Source of the DNA: Nothopassalora personata
Lineage: Eukaryota; Ascomycota; Dothideomycetes; Mycosphaerellales; Mycosphaerellaceae
Direction: 5' to 3'
Assembly: GCA_033816765.1 (NCBI GenBank)
Contig: CM066288.1
Location: forward strand, 496,001-560,000
DNA: 64,000 bases
How positions within the stretch are numbered: position 1 is the stretch's first letter; each line of letters starts with the position of its first letter. Position numbers and translations under genes: made by a program. This document shows, piece after piece, positions 32,100 to 41,300 of the stretch. The notes under the pieces were generated by a model. The model was given only the letters and a program-made list of their open reading frames with translations. It did no database searches and was not told where the DNA came from.

Positions 32100-32215
32100 A
32101 ATTACGGTTCAAGGTCTAAGGTTCACGGTTAAGGTTATTACTTAAGGTTAAGGTTTAAGGTTAAGGTTTAAGGTTAAGGTTTACGGTTAAGATCGACTAA
32201 GGTCGAAAACACTTA
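32100..32215 (+). repeat. AAGGTT-type repeats in the G1 leader
   Basis: Imperfect tandem units close to TTAAGGTTAAGG and AAGGTTTAAGG lie about 100-200 bp before the gag start. The same array is in G2 at about 44770-44870. The unit is telomere-like in look only (TTAAGG, not TTAGGG). Confidence 0.75.
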
Positions 32216-32306
32216 AGGTCCAAGGTATTTAGCAATAATCACGGTTACAAGGTCCTATTAAGTAACAACTAGTATTAGCACATTCTAAAGTAAGTACTAC
32301 GTAACA

Positions 32307-34700
32307 ATAGATACGGCTACATTACTAGAAAAACTTAGTACCTTTACCGATATAGGTAGAGGCTACGAACAGCCTATAAACCCTACGAAAATAGAAGGGG
32401 TCTATAGGGATTCTATCCCTTATAAGGGGATAGAGGAATCGGAGGAAGGGGAAACACCTAAATCTAGTAAAGAAGGGAGAAGTAGAACTAGCGCCGCTAA
32501 ATTAGGTATAGGTATAGGAACGAATAGCATAATTGGAATAGATGCTATAACTGCCCTCTTTAGACGATTAGTAGTAGTAATAGAAAATGCTAGCCCTCGC
32601 TTTCTACCTCTAGGGGGTGCTAAGAATCCGTTCTTTAATAGTACTAATGCTACTAAGTTCTAGAAGCGGTTTAGCGACCTAATAGACTAGTATCCGCCTC
32701 GGGCATCTATTAAGAAGGATGATTTCTAGGGTAGGTTTAAGCGTAATTACGAAACTACTATCCGGCGCGTAGTTATAAGGCTGCCTAGGTGGCTCACTAA
32801 CAAGGTACGTTTTAGGAGGGCGTTCTTATTAGAGTTCTTAAGGTTTAACGCCTACTCGATATTAGGGAGTCGGGAATATCTTAAGGAGATTATTAGGGCG
32901 TAGTAAGGTAAGAGGCCTAAAGAATAAGATGTGAAGGAATTTATCCGCCTGTTTATATCCTTAAGTGACCTAATTGAACCTAAGGATTTAGATAACAGCT
33001 CCCGGAGTCGCCTCCTCCTTTAGGGATTGCTAGAGGGAGTCGTAAAAGCGGTCTATAAGGCTTGCGGGCTTCACCTAAAGTAACCTAAGAAGTTTAGGGA
33101 CTTTTAGAGGATCCTCGATAAAGCTACTAGTATCGTAGATAGTAAGAAGGGATAGAAAGCTATATATATAGACTTCCCTCTTACTTTACCTTAGCTACAC
33201 CGCTTAGTCGTAAAGTAAATGCCGCGCCTTAAGCCTAAGATTAACACGCTTAAGAAGGCCACTTCTAGGACTGTTATTAATAATAACCTAATCTAGAAGG
33301 TAGCTAAAATGAGCATACGTGCATACTAGCGCGGTCGCGTCGCGGACGCGGGTGCCTTCTACCCGAGCGAGAATTAACGCTCTATGTAACCGGAGAGGCA
33401 CGACCTAGACACTAAACTGTAGGTTTACGTAATGTAGCGTCCCCTATCGTAGAATCACGAATAGTCTAAAGCGATAGATAGTTATTGCTACAACTATAGC
33501 AGTTCGAAGCACTAGGCTAGTAATTATAGGGCGATAAGGTCCTTAATATCTCGGGGCTACGTACACCTCGCCCCGAACAACTAGTAGTATCTAGGGAAAT
33601 AAGGCGATCCGCGTCCTACTAAGTTTAACTTTCGGAGGGACTATAGTAAACCGAAACTACTCTACATGCTCCCTCTACTCGAAGAACATTATAGGCCGAT
33701 CGAGTTTAATAACTAGTATAAGATTTCTACACTGCGTAAGTAATAGATAGGTAGGGACTACACTAGGGTAACAAAGGTCACGCCTCCTAATTATTCTAAG
33801 CCCCCTCCTAACTTTAGGCATTTAATGGAGTATAGCCCTTAGGACGCACGGTCTAGCTAAATAGAGAAGGCTACTAGTATATATTAGGTCTTATTCGGAG
33901 AAAGTAAAGTAGAGTAGGCGGTCGACTTAGGCGAGCTTAACGAGGTATCTACCTATCCTATGCAGTCTAATAAAGTAAAAGGGAAGGTACCCGTAGGCAT
34001 TCTAAAGAATCCGTACCCGAGGACCCGGTCCTTAGCCTAGGATCTACGAGCCCGAGCTAAGGCTACTAAGAAAGTTCGCCTACAATTAGAATAGGAGATC
34101 CGGTAAGCTAAGATTAACTAGTAGGAGATTGAAATAATTAACGAAGTCAGTGCTTAAATAAGCGAAACTTAATTATTAGCTAAATCCGGGGTAACCCTAG
34201 GAAGGGGAAATAATGCCTAAGTAAATAGATTAGGGAACGATGCTAATAAAGGACTACCTAAGGATATGCCTATTAGTCCCGTAAACGCCCCCTTCGCATA
34301 AAGGAAGCGTATATAGAATGCTAAGACTATAAGGATTAATAACTACGTCCGATAATATAGTTTAGCTAGTAATGGCCCGGTTATAAAGGAAGAGGGTATT
34401 ATCTACTAGATTGATTAGATCCTCTAGATAACGTTTCCTAATGTAAACGCCTAAGATTAGTTTCGATATAGTTGCTAGTTCGAGGCTACCCTCTTCGGTC
34501 GCGTTACTAACACCCCCGCTCTTTAGGAGAAGCTCGCTATAGTACGACGCCTTATAGGAAAGGACCCTAAGGTTCGTACTAGACAAGTAGTTACCTATAA
34601 AGATGAACCTAAGTATAATAAGGAGGTCTTCCGCGAAGATAGTTAGGCCTAGTATATCGGAGTATATTTAACCGTACTTTACTCTAAAGGTGCGGTCCCT
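32307..34700 (+). pseudogene. gag: G1 gag remnant
   Basis: Same protein as in G2, but the start codon is ATA (ATG in G2). It contains the run NPFFNSTNATKF, and further on a zinc knuckle whose second and third Cys are now Tyr and whose Trp is a stop (33488-33529; original form inferred as CX2CX4HX4C). Many TAG codons. The 3' border is approximate. Confidence 0.65.
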
Positions 34701-34749
34701 ACTACTAAGCTTTATAAGGACGTTAAGAAAATCGGGCTCTCTAGTGTCC

Positions 34750-35909
34750 TTAATAACTTTACTATAGTCCCTAGTCCTTAGGTAGTAGCGGAGTTCGGGA
34801 TAAACAAGAATTAGATTAGGTGCCTAATTAACGAGGGTTCCGAGGTGAATATTATCGGCTAGAGGAACGCTTATAGATTTAGGTTACCGGTAATGTCGAG
34901 TACTTAGCTTACCTTTCGAGGTGCTAGAGGGCGGGCCTAGTTTAAAGGTGTTATAGGTAATTTGGATGTTTAGGTATTTAGGGTTTACTACTAAATAGAC
35001 ATGTTTATCTCCTCGGATCTAAACTTACTAATAATCCTAGGACGTCCGTAGGCCCGTAAGGTGCGACTTACTACCCGTAACTGCGATAATAGTTCATAGG
35101 AGGGGACTATTACTAGCCGTAAAGGTAAAAGTGTTATGTTTACTACCCTAGTTAGCTCGGACAGGTATAAGACCCTTTAAGAACTATTAAAAGCGTCGGG
35201 AAATAGAAGGGTAGGTTAAGTTACGGCGCTTAACCTACCGACTTACTAAAGCCGGATTTGATAAAATTAGTAAGGTTCTCGCACTATCTCGGAAAAACCT
35301 CGGACTTTAATTTACCGGTCCCGGGACCGGTAAATAGCTATAGTAAGGAAAACGGATACGACTACGACACGACGCATCTATAGGACGACACGACGCATCT
35401 ATAGGAACCCGGTAAGGCTCTAACGCCTAGCAACTATTTAGCTTACTTATTAGGATTGCTTAGGACTACTAGAGTAAAGAAACGAGTTATAGAAATTGGA
35501 ATAGGCGCGTTCGAGGGAGATTCTATTACTAACGTTTATTTAGTTTAAGGGGATTAGCCTACCGAGATCCTAAGGTAGTCTACATTAAATGCTTAGGCAC
35601 GAAAGTAATAAGTAGGCTAACATATAGCTAATATTAGGATACCGTAGGTCTTTACGATATATAAGCGTAAGGCGGATAAGAAGAAGCTAGTAGACGCAAG
35701 CGTTTACGAACGCCTAGAATCACGAGTTAAGGGAGATATAGAATGGAAGCGTAGGGCACTATACCTAGAATCTAAGATGCCTAAAGGATAAGGACCGTTC
35801 GATAGGAAGTACTTAACTAAGAAATTCTTAAGTATTAAGCGAGGTAGCCGGATTACGCTAGAACGACTTACCTTAATTAAGGTTAGTATTAAGCTATTAC
35901 TAATAGAGC
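34750..35909 (+). pseudogene. pol: G1 protease to RT remnant, part 1
   Basis: Contains a protease-like NEGSEVNII (about 34826), NLLIILGRP-like sequence (about 35025) and a 24-bp palindrome at 35311-35334. The segment is interrupted by element C at 35910 and continues at 43454. Confidence 0.55.
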
Positions 35910-36102
35910 TGTCACCGTACCGGCGCCCATTCACCTCGATCCGCGCGCACGTGCGTGGGCACCACAAGCGCGCCGCTGACTAAGCCGCTGACTAATCGGC
36001 TTGGCGCTCCCTTAAGTATCTCGCGCTCTCCGCGCCTCTCTTAGATAGCTATCTATTCGACTTGTACCTTATCCGACCACGTGCTTGCACCTGCTTGAGA
36101 CA
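35910..36102 (+). repeat. Element C 5' LTR
   Basis: 193 bp, TGTCACCGTA...CTTGAGACA. TTAAGTATC at about 36012-36020 is TATA-like. ATCTATTCGA at 36051-36060, about 34 bp further on, pairs with the PBS. Confidence 0.92.
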
Positions 36103-36104
36103 CT

Positions 36105-36114
36105 TCGAATAGAT
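36105..36114 (+). promoter_or_regulatory. Putative self-priming PBS of element C
   Basis: TCGAATAGAT starts two bases after the LTR and is exactly complementary to ATCTATTCGA at 36051-36060. In element D both partners differ by the matching base (TCGAATAGAC and GTCTATTCGA). Confidence 0.65.
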
Positions 36115-36252
36115 CATCACCAACGTGTAGAGAGACACGAGAAGCTGCATTCGGGAGATTGCAGAGAAACCGCGACAGCACAAGGTGCTGAGATCAGGTG
36201 TTGGACTCGACTGAGTCGCACCTTGAAGTAGGTCATAGCTAACACAGCAGCA

Positions 36253-38325
36253 ATGGCAAGACCCACCGGCACCGGCGCGCCAGGCGCAGGCGCAGAGAAC
36301 ACTGACCGACGCGTCCATCGCGCGTCCCTTAGTAGATCATCCTTCTTCACCCTCCCACCTGATCCGCCGGATCCCAACAGCGCGAACCCAGCCCAGGCGA
36401 CTCAGACCCAAGGACGAGAAGAGGATATTGTGAACAAGCTCCTCGACGAGAACAACCAGTACCGCAAGCAGCATAAGAAAGTGTTCGACCAACTCCAAGA
36501 GATTGAAGAGGAGGAAGCCGAAACAGAACTGAACTTGGCTGATCTGTGCGGGCACGAGTTCATCGAGGATGAGACAGAAGACGAAGGAGCGGGCACGAGT
36601 GCAAGCGCACCTGAGAGGAGGGTTACTATCGACAACTTCCAGGAAGCTTTTGACTCACTGAATGGGCTGAACGCCGATAAGTTCAAGAAGACGGTCAACG
36701 ACCACCCTCAAGCGATCCACAAGATCCTGTGCGACATCGAGTCAGACCATCGCCGCACACACAAACTAAATGCGACACTCGAGATGGCCAACCGCATCAA
36801 CCTCCGTAAGGCGCAAGATGCAAAGGACCAGATGGACCGACTCGAGGATGCGATTGGTGAGGAACAAGCGGAGAACACCACTCTCAAGGAGGAAATCACC
36901 AAGTTGAAGGAGGAGATCGCAAAGCACGATAACACCATCAACGTCGACCCCGATGAACTTATCCAAGCCAAGGCTGATACGGCCAAGGCCACGGAAGCTA
37001 AGAAGCTGTACCGCACCCAGTGCAAGGCAGCTGAGGCCAAGCTTGTAGCTGCCGAGGAACGCATTGCTGAGCTCGAGAAGCAAAAGAAGGAACGAGGGCG
37101 GTCCAAGGAGAAACAGGACCCACCTCCGCAGAGAACGGAGTCCGAAGAGTCGCTGGAGCGTCGCCAGAATGGCGGCAAGCCAAACAAGCCTCAGAAGTCC
37201 GGCAAGCCCACGAAGAACAACGGAGATCCTGATTCGTCTGACTCTTCGGACGACGAGGATGGTGACAAGGACAAGAACCGCAAGAACAGTCGCAAGAGCG
37301 GTAGTCGCGAGAGGGCTAGTAAGAAGACGGACTCAGATGGCAACCCCATCTCGGCATACACCACATATGATGCCAACATGACTACCGGCATCAAGTCTTC
37401 TACCGAACCGAAGGCCCCTACCAAGTTCGACCCGAAGAGCGACGACATCAAGTTTCAAGAATGGCAGCGTGCTGCTGAAGCTAAGCTGCAAGCATCCAAG
37501 TACCGTACAGTAAAGGACTCCCTTCAAAACGTCCAGAGCTGGCTGAAGAACGGCGCTTGGACATATGTCGACTCAAAGATTCCTAGTCTCACCAAGTCCA
37601 CGGATGGCACAACTACCCAGTATGCCTCCGTTGATGAGATGATGGAGGATCTGGCTAAGCGCTACGGCACCCGCAACGCCCACGCCAACGCCATGACCAA
37701 GCTCAACACTCTTCAGCAAGGCGACAAGGAGAAGTTCAGCGACTTCTACCCATCCTTCCGCGAGAACGCCGACATCGTCAATCTGGACAACGGCGCCGAG
37801 GAGAAGAAGCTCGAGAAGGACTTCTTACTCCGCAAGCTGAATGCGCGCTACGACAACCGCATTATGAACGAGGATACGGCCAAGATGACTCTCGAACAAG
37901 TTGTCTCAGCACTGTACGATTACGAGGACAAGTTTGAAGCCTACGACCTTAAGCACGGCAAGACCAGCAACAAGACCCAAGGTGACAAGAAGAACACCAA
38001 GGGTGGCGATGACAAGAAGGATAGCACTTCGAGCGGTGGAGGCAACACGAACACCACTACCAACCCGAATGCTAAGACCAAGTGGGCTGACCGTCCTCAG
38101 CAGTATCAGCACATCCAGCCTCTGGATGCGACTCGAGCCCAAGAATGCATCGACCAGAATCGGTGTCTGAAGTGCGAAGAAGAGGGACACCGCCGCGTTG
38201 ACACAGACCAGTGTCCACTGCGCGATGTTGCCCGCCGTCCTTTCGCACCAGGTTACAACCCAAGCAACAACCGTCGCAATGGTGGTGGCAATGCCAACAA
38301 CAACGGCGGCGCGGGAAACGCCTAG
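36253..38325 (+). CDS. gag: Gag of element C
   Basis: 690 aa. Pro/Gly-rich start, acidic segment, long coiled-coil-like stretch (about 170-285, LKEEITKLKEEIAKH), a Lys/Ser/Asp low-complexity region (about 285-370), a capsid-like domain (about 390-580, with FQEWQRAAEAKL and KFSDFYPSFRENAD), and a non-standard zinc knuckle CLKCEEEGHRRVDTDQC near residue 640 (CX2CX4HX7C). The C-terminal tail is Gly/Asn-rich. The ATG is 150 bp after the LTR. The stop at 38323-38325 directly follows the frameshift site. Long antisense frames within it are shadows. Confidence 0.92.
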   Translation: MARPTGTGAPGAGAENTDRRVHRASLSRSSFFTLPPDPPDPNSANPAQATQTQGREEDIVNKLLDENNQYRKQHKKVFDQLQEIEEEEAETELNLADLCGHEFIEDETEDEGAGTSASAPERRVTIDNFQEAFDSLNGLNADKFKKTVNDHPQAIHKILCDIESDHRRTHKLNATLEMANRINLRKAQDAKDQMDRLEDAIGEEQAENTTLKEEITKLKEEIAKHDNTINVDPDELIQAKADTAKATEAKKLYRTQCKAAEAKLVAAEERIAELEKQKKERGRSKEKQDPPPQRTESEESLERRQNGGKPNKPQKSGKPTKNNGDPDSSDSSDDEDGDKDKNRKNSRKSGSRERASKKTDSDGNPISAYTTYDANMTTGIKSSTEPKAPTKFDPKSDDIKFQEWQRAAEAKLQASKYRTVKDSLQNVQSWLKNGAWTYVDSKIPSLTKSTDGTTTQYASVDEMMEDLAKRYGTRNAHANAMTKLNTLQQGDKEKFSDFYPSFRENADIVNLDNGAEEKKLEKDFLLRKLNARYDNRIMNEDTAKMTLEQVVSALYDYEDKFEAYDLKHGKTSNKTQGDKKNTKGGDDKKDSTSSGGGNTNTTTNPNAKTKWADRPQQYQHIQPLDATRAQECIDQNRCLKCEEEGHRRVDTDQCPLRDVARRPFAPGYNPSNNRRNGGGNANNNGGAGNA

Positions 38326-41300
38326 TCCACTCTGTGAGCGCAACACACAGTGGACCGCACGAGTCACGAGTACAAGAGCATGAACATGAGCAAGGACCTC
38401 CTGAGAGAGGCAAGGTTTTGAGCATATCGGCACACTCCCTGCTGGCTGCAAACCACTCTGTAGATGAACACAATCCAGTGATAGCTTCTCATTTGGTTAT
38501 GCCATGCACAGTGAATGGAAAGATCCCTGCTCAAACCTTTCATGATGATGGTGCTAACTCTACGTACTTCGACATCGACTTTGCGCGCAGAAATAACCTT
38601 GATATGATACAACTGCCCAACCCCATGGGGCTGATGTTAGCAGACGGCCAACCTGCTAGTGACCTAATCACTCACAGAACAACGGCACAGATCCAGATCG
38701 GCGACCACGTGGAGACAAGGTCTGGTTACTGCGCATCACTGGAATATGATGTAGTCCTCGGCCGACCCTGGCACGACGAGCATCAGCCTGTGTTCCACTA
38801 TGCGTCAGGAACCATGACTCTGTTCTCAGCCTATTGCCGCGCCAACTGCTTGAGGAGCACTGAACCCGTATGCGTGCAGTCTATCAACGACAAAGGAACC
38901 ACGCCGGTGTGCATCCTGCAGACCGAAATGCCAGTGCTCGAACCCTCCAGATCCAACTTCGCTAACTACGTACGACCTTACGTAGAGGATGAAGATGAAC
39001 CCGTCCCAGCTGTGGTTCAGGAGACACACAACACGAAGGCAGCCATGCGGCATGCAGTAGACCTTGAAGAAGAACTGGAAGCATCACACCACGCCCGTAA
39101 GCCATTACCTGCTGATGGTCCTGACACTCTGAAGCGTCCGGCTCGACACACCAAGAAGGCGCCGAAGCCTATGCCAGAAGAACCCGAGATCGATATCAAA
39201 CCCATCACGGCAGAGGCGCTTAGGCGAATGAGTCGCAGGCAAGGCTGTGAAATTCATATGATGTGGATGTTTGATCCGAAAGAAGACCTTGACAAACAAG
39301 TCGCTCGCGATCCCCTCTCAGCTTGTGCGCTGAAGGCATTCGGCATGCGAGCTAAGCCCGTAAGAGGAGGCACGGCTGCGATGTTGGTGGACTCCAACAC
39401 TCAGGAGAACATGGACAGATTGGAGAAGTCCCCGGGTGATTACACCCAGCGACAACTCAATGCATCTGCCGTGTCAGCCGACGACTATCAGCGATTCATG
39501 AACGGCAAAGACAAAGACCAAGATCCTACCCCTTTGCTGCCGGTTGAATTCCGAGAAATGGCCAGACTGTTCAGCCGCAAGGAGGCAGACAAGGTGCCAC
39601 CAAGGAGACCAGGTGTGGACCACGAGATCAAACTGAAGAACGGTCAAACCCCTCCGTTTCGAAGACCATACTCCTTCTCCGCTCGGGAAAACGAGGTCAT
39701 TAAAAAATGGGTCGATGACCAGCTCGAAAAAGGCTTCATCCAGCGCAGTGTGTCACCAGCAGCAGCACCTGTTCTGATAGTAAAGAAACCAGGCGGAGGA
39801 CTCCGCGTTTGTGTCGACTATCGTGCACTGAACGCGCTGACCACAAAGAGCAGGTACCCAATCCCTCTCTTTCAGGAAACGCTAGACCGCATTGCAGGCG
39901 CGCAATGGTTCACTAAGCTGGATGTCATTGCAGCATTCAACCGTATCCGCATTGCAGCAGGGGATGAATGGAAAACGGCATTCACTACTAGGTATGGGCA
40001 GTTCGAATGCGTGGTTATGCCCTTTGGATTATGCAATGCGCCAGGAACATTCCAATCCTTCATTAACGACACTCTGAGGGAGTTCTTGGATGACTTCGTA
40101 TCATGCTACCTGGATGATGCACTTGTATTCAGCAAAACCAGGGAAGAGCACGTCCAACATGTGCTAAAGGTTCTAAGAAAGCTCGACGCTGCTGGACTGC
40201 AGCTCGACATCGACAAGTGCGAGTTCTTCAGACATGAGACCACATATCTTGGCGTGATTATTACGAACGAAGGCATCAAAATGGATCCAGCCAAGATCGA
40301 ATGCGTGAAGAACTGGCCTACTCCCGCCAACGTTACCGATATTTTGTCGTTCACGGGGTTTGCCAACTTCTATCGGCGGTTCATCAAAGACTTTAGCAAG
40401 ATCTGTTTGCCCATGACCAAACTCACGCGCAAGAACGTACCATGGGAATGGTCAGAGTCGTGCCAACGAGCATTCGACGCGCTGAAACAGGCATTCATCG
40501 ACGCCCCTACACTGAAGCACTTCTATCCAGGAAGAGAAACGATTCTCGAAACAGATGCCTCGGATTACGTGACCGCAGCAGTCCTTTCTCAACGAGATGA
40601 GAATGGCGTACTTCATCCGATCGCATACATGTCCAAGAAGATGGATCCGCAACAGTGCAATTACGACATCTATGACAAGGAGCTTTTGGCGATCGTACAA
40701 GCTTTCGAAGAATGGCGCCCGGAGCTAACCGTCAACGAGTACGGCACTGACGACTACGAGAATCTGCCAGACCCCGACTCTGCAGAGGACAAGCCTACTC
40801 TCGTGTATTCTGATCACAAGAACCTTGAATGGTTCATGAGTACGAAACAGCTTAACCGAAGGCAAGCTAGGTGGGCCGAGTTCCTGTCCCAATTCTTCTT
40901 CAAGATAGTGTACCGACCAGGCGTACAAGGCACGAAGCCGGACAGTCTCACACGGCGCTCACAGGACCTTCCTGTGCCTGGCGATCTTACTGATCCGCGC
41001 AATCAGCAACAACATCAGATATTGCTTGGGCCAGACCGGGTTCTGAATCTGTCCTCCACGAGAGTCCTTAGCGCCTCCGCCAACGACGTCGTGACTCCGC
41101 TCACCACCGCCATCCGAGAATTGTATGCGCAGCCAGAAGCAGAGGAGGCCGTCCAACAACTGGAACGCGATGAGCCATGCACGCTGCTACGAAAACATCG
41201 TATCGACGACCGTCATGCAGTGCCAGTTGGGGGAATGATATACATCAAGAACATCTATGGCGGATACAGCCTGTTCGTTCCACCAGAGTCAGAAGATGCC

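Noticed and set aside
32100..32215. Possible interstitial telomere repeats
   Set aside because: Units are TTAAGG/AAGGTTT, not TTAGGG, and occur at the same place in two copies of an element.
34362..34586. 74-aa minus-strand frame repeated at 54691-54915
   Set aside because: The repetition only reflects the G1/G2 duplication; it is antisense to the gag-protease remnant and has no family likeness.
36708..37187. 159-aa open frame on the minus strand inside element C gag
   Set aside because: It mirrors the biased codons of the Lys/Glu-rich gag coiled coil, gives a Ser-rich product without family features, and nothing comparable is found in D.
37906..38473. Minus-strand frames of 181 and 133 aa at the gag-pol junction of C
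   Set aside because: Shadow of the overlapping gag and pol frames; hydrophobic appearance comes from antisense codons.
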